From Lysobacter sp. yr284 (GTDB lineage: Bacteria; Pseudomonadota; Gammaproteobacteria; Xanthomonadales; Xanthomonadaceae), in the NCBI RefSeq assembly GCF_900107375.1, contig NZ_FNPT01000003.1, positions 62,001 to 126,000 of the forward strand: DNA of 64,000 nt, written 5' to 3'. Made by a program: the position numbers and the translations under genes. Below the pieces are notes generated by a model. That model saw nothing but the letters and a program-made list of their open reading frames with translations. It did no database searches and had not been told where the DNA came from. Below are positions 35,179 to 43,920 of the stretch, in pieces. Position 1 is the stretch's first letter, and every line of letters begins with the position of its first letter.

Positions 35179-35814
35179 GTGACCCGTTTCGTCCGCCAAG
35201 CCGCCCTCGCGTTGTCGCTGTCGGCGACGCTGTTCGCCGGCGCCGCCAGCGCCGGCGCGCGCGACGACCTCAACGCCTTCACCCGCGGCCTCAAGGGCCT
35301 GGACGGCCAGTTCGCCCAGCAGGTCTACGACCCCAACGGCAAGCTCAAGGAATCCTCGACCGGCCAGGTCGCGCTGTCGGCGCCGCGGCTGTTCCGCTGG
35401 GAATACGCCAAGCCGTATCCGCAGCTGATCGTCGCCGACGGCAAGAAAGTGTGGGTGTACGAGCCGGACCTGCAGCAGGTCAGCGTGCGGCCGCAGGGCG
35501 CCGAAGAGCAGAACAGCCCGCTGGCGGCTCTGGTCGACCCGAGCAAGCTCGACGCGATGTTCGCGGTCCGGGAACTGCCCGGCGACGGCGGCCTGAGCTG
35601 GCTGCTGCTGACGCCCAAGAGCCAGGGCGAGGCCAGCTTCCGCAGCGCGCGCCTGGGCTTCAGCGGCGGCACGCTGAGCAAGATGGAGATCGTCGACGCG
35701 CTGGGGCAGAAGACCGAGATCAGCTTCTCCGGCTGGAAGCGCAACCCGAGCTTCCCCGCCAGCACCTTCAAGTACGCGCCGGGCAAGGGCGTGGATGTGA
35801 TCGGCGAGGGTTGA
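35179..35814 (+). CDS. lolA: Outer-membrane lipoprotein carrier LolA
   Basis: A 211-residue periplasmic chaperone that carries lipoproteins from LolCDE to LolB. Signal peptide TRFVRQAALALSLSATLFAGAASA (cleavage near 25). The mature part has GLDGQFAQQVYDPNGKLKESSTGQVALSAPRLFRWEYAKPYPQLIVADGKKVWVYEPDLQQV, the family signature, split here only by name. The start is GTG 35179 behind CAGGAG; an upstream in-frame ATG (35110) would add an unlikely extension before the signal peptide. It follows ftsK and in relatives directly precedes rarA. Here three minus-strand genes lie between lolA and rarA. Confidence 0.95.
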   Translation: MTRFVRQAALALSLSATLFAGAASAGARDDLNAFTRGLKGLDGQFAQQVYDPNGKLKESSTGQVALSAPRLFRWEYAKPYPQLIVADGKKVWVYEPDLQQVSVRPQGAEEQNSPLAALVDPSKLDAMFAVRELPGDGGLSWLLLTPKSQGEASFRSARLGFSGGTLSKMEIVDALGQKTEISFSGWKRNPSFPASTFKYAPGKGVDVIGEG

Positions 35815-35853
35815 GTTTCGGCGCGGCGAAGCGCCGCCGCCGCATCTACGACC

Positions 35854-35887
35854 GAAGAACGCGAGCCCCGGCTCGCGTTCTTCGTTT
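35854..35887. terminator. Bidirectional terminator after lolA
   Basis: A long near-perfect hairpin (35854-35867 with 35870-35883, minimal loop) followed by GTTTT. It lies 40 bases after lolA and 29 bases from the stop of the convergent gene. Confidence 0.85.
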
Positions 35888-35915
35888 TGCGCGGCGCCGA
35901 CGATGCGGCGCCGGC

Positions 35916-36281
35916 TCAGTTGCAGTAGCTGATCTGGTAGTTGTGATCGTTGATCATCGCCCAGGCCTTGACCACGCTGCCGTCGCCGCGGGTGTGGAAA
36001 TCGTTGTTGCCGGGGAGGTACGGCGTGGTCCACGACCCGCCGAACCACTGGATGCGGTAGGAGATGATGTCGCAGCCGTAAGTGCCGGAACAATGCGCGG
36101 GCCGGATGTTGCGCAGCAGGGCGTTGTCGATCTGCAGCGAATAGTCGTCGGCGGTGCCGGTGGCGTTGTCGAGGCCGACGACCCAGCGCAGGTCGTTGGC
36201 GGGCGTGCCTTGGTAGTCGTAGCAGGCGGCCGAAGCGGGGCCGGCGAAACCGGCGCCGAGCAGGGCATGGGAAAGCTTCAT
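35916..36281 (-). CDS. Small exported protein of unknown function
   Basis: A 121-residue protein with a short signal peptide (MKLSHALLGAGFAGPASA, cleavage near 18). The mature protein starts with ACYDYQ and contains four cysteines (ACYDY, AHCSG, YGCDI and SYCN at the C-terminus), probably two disulfides. It is rich in Asp, Asn, Tyr and Trp, typical of secreted beta proteins. No family was recognised. Start ATG 36281 follows GGAG. It is one of three minus-strand genes inserted between lolA and rarA. Confidence 0.65.
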   Translation of the reverse strand: MKLSHALLGAGFAGPASAACYDYQGTPANDLRWVVGLDNATGTADDYSLQIDNALLRNIRPAHCSGTYGCDIISYRIQWFGGSWTTPYLPGNNDFHTRGDGSVVKAWAMINDHNYQISYCN

Positions 36282-36791
36282 CGCATACGTCTCCTGGGGT
36301 GACCGGACGCAGCGCGGTGCTGACCGCGTTCGCGTCGCGCGCCGCGGGCCGGGCGCGGCGGGTCGAATGGGGTGTGGCTGCGTCCGGCGAGCGAGACGCG
36401 GCGTTCCGGCCGGCGATGAAACTGCGTCGGCGCGCTGGCGGCGTACAGGGCGAAACCGGGTGCGAATACGGTCGGCGCGGGGCGATTCGGGGATGCGCAG
36501 GGAAGGAATCGGGAATCGTGTGCGCTGCGCGCGCGCGGACTTCGCCTGCGAGCACATCAAGAAAAAAACCTATGGATTGAATGTGCCACGGGCTTGCGCT
36601 GTCGATCGCGGGTAGCGGTGCGGGGCCGGTATCGGTACGGGCGCGCGCGCGGCTCGCGCGCCGCCGCGTGCGACGCATGCGGCCGGCGGCGCAGGCACAG
36701 GCACAGGCACAGTGTCGCGGTCGCGGCTTGCGCCGTCGCGTCAGGCCATGGCGTATGCGCCCGGCGCCGGGCCGCGGGGCGATGATCGGGC
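36282..36791. other. Intergenic region, no gene seen
   Basis: About 510 bases. The only structure noted is a short tandem hexamer (AGGCAC-type, three to four units) at 36691-36712 and stretches of alternating CG. Open frames here are unconvincing. Confidence 0.5.
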
Positions 36792-37268
36792 TTACAGCGC
36801 CTTTTCGTAGCGGATCGTGGTCAGCCCGCTGTTCCACTCTTCGTCTGGGTAGCGCGCGGTTTCGCGGTAGCCCAGGGCCAGGTACAGCGCCTGGCTGCCG
36901 GTATTGAAGGTGTCGGTCTCCAGGCTCGCCAGGGCCAGGCCGTCCTCGCGCATCGCGGTTTCCAGCGCCTGCATCAGCGCGCGGGCGATGCCGCGGCGGC
37001 GGCCGCGCGCGCTGACGTGCAGGGAGTCGACGAACCCGCCGTCGCGGCCGGCGAAGCCGAGCACGGCGCCGTCGAGTTCGGCGACCAGCAACTGCGCCAG
37101 TTGCGCGTCGATGTAGCGCTCGGCGACGCGGTTGCGGCGGTAGTCGGCGATGGCCTGTCCGGTCAGTTGCGGCTGCCAGGTGTCGAGGAAGGTTTCTTCG
37201 AGCAGGGCGAGCACGGTGGCGCGGTCGTCGGTGCCGGCGAAACGGATCAGCGGGGCGGCGGCGGACAT
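36792..37268 (-). CDS. GNAT-family N-acetyltransferase
   Basis: A 158-residue GNAT protein. It begins PLIRFAGTDDRATVLALLEETF; the acetyl-CoA motif is LHVSARGRRRGIARALMQALE (about 93-113), and TFNTGSQALYLALGYRET is the usual C-terminal block. The substrate is unknown. ATG 37268 is preferred because the family N-terminus begins there; the frame is open further upstream. Not obviously in an operon: 158 bases separate it from the upstream gene on the same strand. Confidence 0.85.
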   Translation of the reverse strand: MSAAAPLIRFAGTDDRATVLALLEETFLDTWQPQLTGQAIADYRRNRVAERYIDAQLAQLLVAELDGAVLGFAGRDGGFVDSLHVSARGRRRGIARALMQALETAMREDGLALASLETDTFNTGSQALYLALGYRETARYPDEEWNSGLTTIRYEKAL

Positions 37269-37426
37269 GGGAGGGCGACGACGGCGGGCGAGGGCGCCAT
37301 TGTCGCCGCCGCGCGCGGCCGGGCAAAGCGCGGCGCGCGCGGATGCGCGGCGCGCGCGTCGCCGATCGAACGGCCGATTGAGCCGCGGATCGCGCCGCCG
37401 CGGTCGGCGGCGCGGTTGCCGGCCGC

Positions 37427-38137
37427 TCAGCGTGGAATGGCTTCGTGCTGCAGGGTGGCGTTGTCGACGGTGGCGCAGGGCGCTTCGCTGGCGAACAAGC
37501 GGTCCAGGTCCAGGCTGGGATCGAGCTTGATCGCCTCGGCCACGCAGGTGGCGCGCTTGATCGAGCTGGACGCCTGGTACCAGTCGCAGTTCTTCGGGTT
37601 CACTTCGAACGCGTTCTTCTTCCAGACCTGGGTCGGCGCGGCGTTGCGGGTCACGCAGCGGGTCGAGGCCGGGAAGGCGTACCAGGCGCCGCCGTCGCTC
37701 TTGTCGTCCTTGCCGGTGGCGGTGCAGGCCTGGCCGCTGTTGAGGCAGACCCGCTTGCACTGCTTGAGCAGGTCGAGGTCGTCGGTCTTGCAGGCCTTGT
37801 TGCCGAGTTCGAAGTTGCAGTTGCAGTAGGCGTTCGGCGCGATCGCGATGCGGGTCACGCTGAAGCGGATGGCCAGGGTCTTGGGGCCGCCGGCATAGCC
37901 CTTGATGACCGGCTCGAACGAGGCCTTGCTGGTGCCGTTGGCTTCCTGCAGCGACAGGGAGTCGCGGCCGGCGGCGTCGGTCAGCAGGGCCGGCCAGGTC
38001 TGTACGCGATAGACCGCGATGGTCTCGCACGGCGAACTGTCGGGGCAGGCGGCCTGGGCGCCGCCGGCGGCGAGCAGCAGCGCCAGCGCGGCCAGGACGC
38101 GGCGGAAGGGACGGGGCAGGGACGGGCGAGGGGACAT
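37427..38137 (-). CDS. Exported cysteine-rich protein of unknown function
   Basis: A 236-residue protein. The signal peptide (residues about 1-31) has a basic front (MSPRPSLPRPFRR), core VLAALALLLAAGG and cleavage after AQA. At least a dozen cysteines follow, including CPDSSPC, YCNCNF, KACK, QCKRVC, QACTA, TRCV, NCDW, ATCV and PCAT. Many disulfides are therefore likely. No family was recognised. The frame is open far upstream, but ATG 38137 begins the signal peptide. It is divergent from rarA. Confidence 0.7.
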   Translation of the reverse strand: MSPRPSLPRPFRRVLAALALLLAAGGAQAACPDSSPCETIAVYRVQTWPALLTDAAGRDSLSLQEANGTSKASFEPVIKGYAGGPKTLAIRFSVTRIAIAPNAYCNCNFELGNKACKTDDLDLLKQCKRVCLNSGQACTATGKDDKSDGGAWYAFPASTRCVTRNAAPTQVWKKNAFEVNPKNCDWYQASSSIKRATCVAEAIKLDPSLDLDRLFASEAPCATVDNATLQHEAIPR

Positions 38138-38421
38138 GGGCGACTCCGGACGTGACGCAATGGGCCAGGGCGCGCGCGGCGCCGGTACCTGTGCGAACGC
38201 CGGCGGCGCGGTCTTGTGAGCGCCGGCGCAGGCCGGGCCGGCGCCGGCGGGGACGTCCGCTGCGCGCACCCGGTTTGCCGGGTCCCGCCGTATGCGCGCG
38301 CGCCGGGCCGCCGCGGGCCTTGTCGACAGCCGTCGCGGCGCGATCTTGTTATCGTGGCGGTCCTTCTGTTTCAGCCCGATCCGCCGCAGTGGCCCGCAAA
38401 ACCGCCTCACCTTCCGGGGAC

Positions 38422-39777
38422 ATGCCCGACCTGCTCAGCGTCGACCGCGAGGGCCTGCGCCCGCTGGCCGAGCGCATGCGTCCGCGCTCGCTCGACGAGA
38501 TGGTCGGCCAGCGCCGGCTGCTCGCGCCGGGTTCGGCGCTGCGCCGCGCGGTCGAGTCCGGGCGCGTGCACTCGATGATCCTGTGGGGCCCGCCGGGTTG
38601 CGGCAAGACCACCCTGGCGCTGCTGCTGGCGCGCTACGCCGACGCCGACTTCCGCGCCATTTCCGCGGTGCTCTCGGGCCTGCCGGAGGTGCGCCAGGTG
38701 CTGGCCGAGGCCGCCCACCGCTTCGCCGAGGGCCGGCGCACGGTGTTGTTCGTCGACGAGGTGCACCGCTTCAACAAGACCCAGCAGGACGCGTTCCTGC
38801 CGCATATCGAGCGCGGCACCATCATCTTCGTCGGCGCCACCACCGAGAACCCCTCGTTCGAACTCAACTCCGCGCTGCTCTCGCGCTGCCGCGTGCACGT
38901 GATGGAGGCGGTCTCGCCGCAGGACGTGCGGACGACCTTGCGGCGCGCGCTGGACGACGCCGAACACGGCCTGGGCGCCCAGCAGGTGCGCGTGGACGAC
39001 GAACTGCTGTTGCAGATCGCCACCGCCGCCGACGGCGACGTGCGCCGCGCGCTGACTTTGCTGGAGATCGCCGCCGAACTGGCCCAGGACGAGGACGGCG
39101 AGATCACCCCGGCGACCCTGGCCCAGGTCCTGGCCGACCGCACCCGCCGCTTCGACAAGGGCGGCGAGCAGTTCTACGACCAGATCTCGGCGCTGCACAA
39201 GTCCGTGCGCAGCTCCAATCCCGATTCGGCGCTGTACTGGTTCGCGCGCATGCTCGACGGCGGCTGCGACCCGCACTACCTGGCGCGGCGGCTGACCCGC
39301 ATGGCGGTCGAGGACATCGGCCTGGCCGACCCGCGCGCGCTGCAGATGGCGGTGGACGCCTGGGACACCTACGACCGCCTCGGCAGCCCCGAGGGCGACC
39401 TGGCCCTGGCCCAGGTGGTGATCTACCTGGCCAGCACCGCCAAATCCAACGCCGCCTACGCCGCGTTCAACCAGGCCAAGGCCGACGTGGCCGAATACGG
39501 CACCCAGGACGTGCCGCTGCACCTGCGCAACGCGCCGACCAAGCTGATGAAGCAACTCGGCTACGCCCAGGGCTACCAGTACGACCACGATGCGCAGGGC
39601 GGGGTGGCGCTGGACCAGACCGGCTTCCCCGACGCGATGGGCGAGCGGGTGTACTACCAGCCGGTGGCGCGCGGGCTGGAGATCAAGCTCGGCGAGAAGC
39701 TGCAACGGCTGCGGGCGCTGCGCGCGCAGGCGCGCGGCGAGGACGTGGACCCGGCGGCGGACGCGGCCGCAGAGTGA
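38422..39777 (+). CDS. rarA: Replication-associated recombination protein RarA (MgsA)
   Basis: A 451-residue AAA+ clamp-loader-like ATPase acting at stalled forks and DNA ends. Near the N-terminus: LAERMRPRSLDEMVGQ. Walker A GPPGCGKT is at 56-63, Walker B is VLFVDEVHRFNK near 115, and the sensor 1 region is FVGATTENPSFELNSALLSRCRV. The C-terminal part ends LGEKLQRLRALRAQ. ATG 38422 gives a normal start (MPDLLSVDREGLRPL); a GTG at 38389 in frame is an alternative adding 11 residues. In E. coli it lies directly after lolA. Confidence 0.95.
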   Translation: MPDLLSVDREGLRPLAERMRPRSLDEMVGQRRLLAPGSALRRAVESGRVHSMILWGPPGCGKTTLALLLARYADADFRAISAVLSGLPEVRQVLAEAAHRFAEGRRTVLFVDEVHRFNKTQQDAFLPHIERGTIIFVGATTENPSFELNSALLSRCRVHVMEAVSPQDVRTTLRRALDDAEHGLGAQQVRVDDELLLQIATAADGDVRRALTLLEIAAELAQDEDGEITPATLAQVLADRTRRFDKGGEQFYDQISALHKSVRSSNPDSALYWFARMLDGGCDPHYLARRLTRMAVEDIGLADPRALQMAVDAWDTYDRLGSPEGDLALAQVVIYLASTAKSNAAYAAFNQAKADVAEYGTQDVPLHLRNAPTKLMKQLGYAQGYQYDHDAQGGVALDQTGFPDAMGERVYYQPVARGLEIKLGEKLQRLRALRAQARGEDVDPAADAAAE

Positions 39778-39821
39778 CCGCAGAGTGACCGCAGCGGCGG
39801 CGGCGTCGCGACGGCCTCCTG

Positions 39822-39914
39822 TAGGAGCGGCGCGAGCCGCGACCGCGGCAACTCAACGATGACGACACTTTCGGCGTAGCTGAGGTGGCGCGGTCGCGGC
39901 TCGCGCCGCTCCTA
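39822..39914. repeat. Large inverted repeat of the GTAGGAGCGGCGCGAGC type
   Basis: Two arms of about 26 bases (39822-39846 and 39889-39914), near-perfect reverse complements, enclose about 42 bases. The unit TAGGAGCGGCGCGAGCCGCG is a dispersed repeat I associate with Xanthomonadaceae and related genomes. It lies between convergent rarA and the next gene and may act as a transcript end. Confidence 0.78.
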
Positions 39915-39936
39915 CCAAGGGCCGCCGCGGCGACGC

Positions 39937-40305
39937 TTACTCGGGCTGGTACGACGCCGGCAGCCGGGTCATCCGCAGCACCTCGTCGCTGGGCGCGCTG
40001 GACTTGTTGACCAGCACCTGCTGGAGCGATTCGACCTCGGCCCAGACCATGTGCTGCAGGGCCTGCAGCAGGGTGTTGCCGGCCTCCGACAGGCTCAGCC
40101 GGCCGTCCGCGCTCAGCGCCAGTCCGTCCTCGATCAGGGCGTGCTTCATATGGCTGGTTTCCGGCTGGACGCCGCGCTGCAGCCCGACCAGCACGCTCAG
40201 CAGAGCATGTTCCCGCAACGACACCTTGAACAAAGCGATAGTCCCCTGGGCGCACCCGGCACGTAGTGCTTTATATGTGCCTGTAATCACGATATGGGAT
40301 CGCAT
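39937..40305 (-). CDS. Unrecognised cytoplasmic protein, possibly winged-helix
   Basis: A 122-residue protein without signal peptide or membrane segment. The pattern VSLREHALLSVLVGLQRGV then MKHALIEDGLALSADGRLSLSEAGNTLLQALQ looks like helices followed by a small hairpin, as in winged-helix DNA-binding domains. This is only a shape argument. ATG 40305 is chosen as the start of plausible coding sequence; further upstream codons become low-complexity. The region upstream is AT-richer than average and may hold its promoter. Convergent with rarA and divergent from the SapC gene. Confidence 0.55.
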   Translation of the reverse strand: MRSHIVITGTYKALRAGCAQGTIALFKVSLREHALLSVLVGLQRGVQPETSHMKHALIEDGLALSADGRLSLSEAGNTLLQALQHMVWAEVESLQQVLVNKSSAPSDEVLRMTRLPASYQPE

Positions 40306-40490
40306 GTGATGACATTTTTGACTCGCACCCGTGCAGGTGAAAGTGGCGTTCACGCCGCCGCCGGGGTACGGTAGCCGGCGCGCGCCGGATCGCCGGCGGC
40401 CGGACGCGTTGTAACTGTCACGCCGATGGCGCATCTTCGCCGCTCACGCCGGTGCTCCTGCCGGCGGTCGCCACCAGGAATCGGAATTCC

Positions 40491-41249
40491 ATGCTGATCT
40501 ACGACCGCGTCGTCCCGCTCAACCGCGAAACCCACCGCCGCCTGCGCATCCGCACCGCGCAGCACAACGCCCGTTTCGCCGCGTCCCTCAACTCGGTGCC
40601 GGTGGCGACCATCGAGTTCCCGGCCGCGGCCAACGAGTACGCGATCGTGTTCGCCAAGCTCGCCAACGGCGACTTCCTGCCGGCGGTGCTGGTCGGCCTG
40701 CGCAGCCAGCAGAACCTGTACGTGGACGAGAACGCCCGTTGGCGCCGCGGCTACGTGCCGGCGTTCCTGCGCCAGTACCCGTTCGTGCTGGCCGAAGACG
40801 CCGACACCGGCACGGTCACGGTGTGCGTGGACATGGCCTACGACGGCCTGTCGGAGGACGAGGGCGAGCCGCTGTTCGGCGAGGATGGCGCCGACACCGA
40901 GAGCCTGACCCGGGCGGTGAACTTCCTGCAGGAGCTGCACGGCGAGTTCAAGCGTACCGCGGCGTTCGCGGCCAAGATCAAGGAACTGGACCTGCTGGAA
41001 GAGAAGGTGATCCGGTTCGGCAATCCCGACCAGCCGCAGGCCGAGTTGAACGGCGTCTACGCGGTGTCGGAAGAGAAGCTGATGAAGCTTACCGACGCGC
41101 AGCTGCCGGAGCTGTTCCGCACCGGCGTGCTGGGGCTGATCTACACCCACCTGCTGTCGATGCGCAACCTGGAGCGGCTGTCGGAACTGGCGCAGCAGGC
41201 GCCGGCCAACGTCGCGGCGAACGCGCCGCAGGGCGAGCCGGCGAACTGA
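40491..41249 (+). CDS. SapC-family protein
   Basis: A 252-residue protein. The segment RTAQHNARFAASLNSVPVATIEFPAAANEYAIVF with a following LVGLRSQQNLYVDENARWRRGYVPAFLRQYPFVLA matches SapC-family proteins, named after Campylobacter S-layer genes but of unknown function in this group. No signal peptide. GGAATC-like spacing with CCAGGAA precedes ATG 40491. It is monocistronic, ending in a terminator. Family call is firm; function open. Confidence 0.87.
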   Translation: MLIYDRVVPLNRETHRRLRIRTAQHNARFAASLNSVPVATIEFPAAANEYAIVFAKLANGDFLPAVLVGLRSQQNLYVDENARWRRGYVPAFLRQYPFVLAEDADTGTVTVCVDMAYDGLSEDEGEPLFGEDGADTESLTRAVNFLQELHGEFKRTAAFAAKIKELDLLEEKVIRFGNPDQPQAELNGVYAVSEEKLMKLTDAQLPELFRTGVLGLIYTHLLSMRNLERLSELAQQAPANVAANAPQGEPAN

Positions 41250-41275
41250 GCCGGCGGCGTCGGCGCGGTTCCCGC

Positions 41276-41304
41276 AAGGGCGGCTTCGGCCGCCCTTTCT
41301 TTTT
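41276..41304 (+). terminator. Terminator after sapC-like gene
   Basis: A 9-bp stem AAGGGCGGC (41276-41284) with GCCGCCCTT (41289-41297), stabilising TTCG loop, and TCTTTTT downstream. Confidence 0.9.
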
Positions 41305-41381
41305 GCGCGCCGCCTGGCCGGTAACCGGTCCGGCGCTCGCCCGGCGATAGTCGTCCGCTGTCGAAGCGAAGTCAGCCGGCC

Positions 41382-41574
41382 TTTGTGGGAGGGCGTTCAG
41401 GCCCAATGCTTTTCTCTCAGACCGATGCGATCTATCGGCCTCTGGCCGGCGAGGGCCGCAGGCTCCCGATCCTATGCCGCCCGGCTTTTGTGGGAGGGCC
41501 TTCAGGGCCGATGCTTTCCTTTCAGATCGCATCGGCCTGAGAGAAAAACATCGGGCCTGAAGGCCCTGCCACAA
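41382..41574. repeat. Three copies of the GGGCCTTCAGGCCC repeat
   Basis: Plus copies at 41382-41413 and 41486-41517 and a minus copy at 41546-41574, each of the GTGGGAGGGCCTTCAGGCCC type followed by a GATGCTTTT-like tail. The last two face each other as an inverted pair. They lie in the gene-free stretch upstream of the two-partner secretion locus. Confidence 0.75.
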
Positions 41575-42171
41575 GCGCCAGCCGCCGTCGTCGATGTTGC
41601 CAAGACGAAATATCGCGGCGTCAACAGTGCCGCGATCGCCATCGCATCGCTTCTCATCGCCAGACGCGAGAACCCAGCCGCATGCAGGCACGTTGCCATG
41701 TCGCGCAGGCATTGCATGCGCGCATTCGGCTTGCTGGGCCGACAGCGCGACGCCGCCGCGAACGGCCCCGCCGCGCGCGATGCGAGCGCGCCGTTCGCAT
41801 CGCGCTTCGCGACGCATGCACGCTTGTCGCTGCGCACATCGACAGAATTCCACGCGCTTCGCACTTATCGCTGCGACAAAAGAATCGCGAGTCCCTGAGA
41901 TCGTTCCGCCAACGACGCAACTAAAAATCGCTGCATTTCTTACCTGTGTGATATAGCTCAACTACGGATGAGATGTCGCGTGACCGAACGCGTAGTTCTC
42001 GTGTCATCCGTCAGACTTGTGAGCGATGCGTTGCAGCGGCGATACATCTGTGACGTCTTCCGTGTGCGTTGTCATGTAGCAGTTCAAACATCGTCATATA
42101 GCGAACCTACCTTGGCGCGGTCTGCCGCCCCCCGATCGCGGGGCCGGCGCAACAGGGATGGTTTCGGGTCG
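41575..42171. other. Gene-free, AT-richer leader region of the two-partner secretion locus
   Basis: About 600 bases with no convincing gene. The right part (about 41860-42110) has visibly lower GC than the surroundings, for example around GATATAGCTC at 41950. It probably carries the promoter and 5' leader of the tpsB operon. No specific operator was identified. Confidence 0.5.
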
Positions 42172-43767
42172 ATGCATCTACGCCTCATCGCAGCCGTCGG
42201 TCTGACCATGTTCGGACCGACGGTTCTCCATGCGCAGCAAACCGCCCCGCAGGCCGGCGCCGCGCCGGCCGCGGCGGCGCGCTTCGACATCCTCGCCTAC
42301 CAGGTGCTCGGCAACAGCAAGCTGAGCACCCTGGACATCGAGAAGGTGGTCTATCCGCACCTGGGGCCCAAGCGCAGCGAAGAGGACGTAGAGAACGCGC
42401 GGGCGGCGCTGCAGTCGCTGTACGACAGCCGCGGCTATCCCACCGTCAGCGTCGCCATTCCCGAGCAGGACGTCGCCACGGGCCTGGTGACCTTGCAGGT
42501 CAACGAGCAGAAGATCGGCCGGCTGCGGGTCAACGGCGCCGACTATTTCTCGCCCGACGACATCGAGCGCGCCGCGCCGTCGCTGGCGCAAGGCGCGGTG
42601 CCGAACTTCAAGGACGTGCAGCGCGACATCGTCGCGCTGAACCAGTTGCCGGACCGCCGCGTCACCCCGGAAATCAAGGCCGGGACCACGCCCAACACGG
42701 TGGACGTGGACCTCAACGTCGAGGACAAGCTGCCGCTGCACGGCTCGCTGGAACTCAACAACCGCAACAGCGCCAACACCACCGACCAGCGCCTGGCCGC
42801 GAGCGTGCGCTACGACAATCTGTGGCAGCGCGGCCACAGCGTCAGCCTGTCGGCGCAGGTCGCGCCGCAGCGCAGCTCCGACGCGCAGGTCTATTCGGCC
42901 TCCTACCTGGCGCGCTTCGGCGCTTCGCCGTGGTCGCTGCTGGGCTATGCGGTGCGCAGCAAGAGCGACATCGCCGTGGTCGGCGACCTCAACGTGATCG
43001 GCAACGGCACCCTGGCCGGCGTGCGGCTGATGCGTTCGTTCGCCGCCGGCGAGGGCTTCTATCATTCGCTCAGCGTCGGCGTGGACTACAAGGACTTCAC
43101 CGAGTCGCTGATCCAGGGCGCCGACCGCGGCGCGGTGCCGATCGAGTATTTCCCGCTCAGCGTCAACTACAACGCCGACTGGGTGAAGGAACGCTCGGTC
43201 GCCGACCTGGCGCTGTCGGCGGTGTTCAACCTGCGCGGCGTCGGCGACGGGCGCGCGGCGTTCGACGCCAAGCGCTACCAGGCGCAGCCGAATTTCTTCT
43301 ACCTGCGCGCATCGGGCTCCTACACCTGGAAGTCGCAGCGCGACGCGCAGTTGATGCTGCGCCTGCAGAGCCAGTTCGCCGGCGAGCCGCTGATCAGCAA
43401 CGAGCAATTCAGCATCGGCGGCCTGGACAGCGTGCGCGGCTACTACGAATCCGAATCGCTCGGCGACATGGGCGCGGCGGCGACGCTGGAGGCGCGCACG
43501 CCGTCTTTCGCCGATTCGCTCGGCGACGCGTTCCAGGAACTGCGCCTGCGCGCGTTCGTCGACGCCGGCTACGCCCGCATCAACGATCCGCTGCCCGAGC
43601 AGTCGCGCAGCGAGACCCTGGTCAGCGCCGGGCTCGGCGCGACCATCAAAGCCTTCGGCCATCTCAACGGTTCCATCGATGTGGCCCATCCGTTGTCCAG
43701 CCCCGGCGGACGCGAACGCAAATCCGACTCGGTCGAGGTGGGCGTGCGGCTGTGGGGCGAGTTCTGA
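42172..43767 (+). CDS. Two-partner secretion transporter TpsB (ShlB/FhaC/HecB family)
   Basis: A 531-residue outer-membrane protein. Signal peptide 1-21, short Ala/Pro linker, then a POTRA-type periplasmic region (FDILAYQVLGNSKLSTLDIEKVVYPHLG, about 38-120) and a second one, then a C-terminal 16-strand barrel. Hallmarks are VRGYYESE near 421 (the loop-tip VRGY motif) and FVDAGYA near the end. It should translocate the filamentous haemagglutinin encoded at the end of the locus. ATG 42172 was chosen because it starts the signal peptide. Between it and the next gene is a 153-base gap with an inverted repeat pair. Confidence 0.93.
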   Translation: MHLRLIAAVGLTMFGPTVLHAQQTAPQAGAAPAAAARFDILAYQVLGNSKLSTLDIEKVVYPHLGPKRSEEDVENARAALQSLYDSRGYPTVSVAIPEQDVATGLVTLQVNEQKIGRLRVNGADYFSPDDIERAAPSLAQGAVPNFKDVQRDIVALNQLPDRRVTPEIKAGTTPNTVDVDLNVEDKLPLHGSLELNNRNSANTTDQRLAASVRYDNLWQRGHSVSLSAQVAPQRSSDAQVYSASYLARFGASPWSLLGYAVRSKSDIAVVGDLNVIGNGTLAGVRLMRSFAAGEGFYHSLSVGVDYKDFTESLIQGADRGAVPIEYFPLSVNYNADWVKERSVADLALSAVFNLRGVGDGRAAFDAKRYQAQPNFFYLRASGSYTWKSQRDAQLMLRLQSQFAGEPLISNEQFSIGGLDSVRGYYESESLGDMGAAATLEARTPSFADSLGDAFQELRLRAFVDAGYARINDPLPEQSRSETLVSAGLGATIKAFGHLNGSIDVAHPLSSPGGRERKSDSVEVGVRLWGEF

Positions 43768-43792
43768 CGAAGTCCGAAATCTGAAGTCTTGA

Positions 43793-43891
43793 GTGTGGGA
43801 GGGGCTTCAGCCCCGACGCTTTTGTCGCAGATCGCCGGCAGCGCTCGTCGCGACCGGTCAGGAAGGCATCGGGCCTCAAGGCCCTCCCACC
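43793..43891. repeat. Inverted repeat pair in the tpsB-exbB gap
   Basis: A plus copy (43793-43823, variant GGGGCTTCAGCCCC core) and a minus copy (43864-43891) of the dispersed element face each other. A hairpin here could lower expression of tpsB relative to downstream genes or protect transcripts from decay. Confidence 0.7.
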
Positions 43892-43920
43892 AGTACCGAA
43901 CATCTCTTGGGGAAAGTGTC

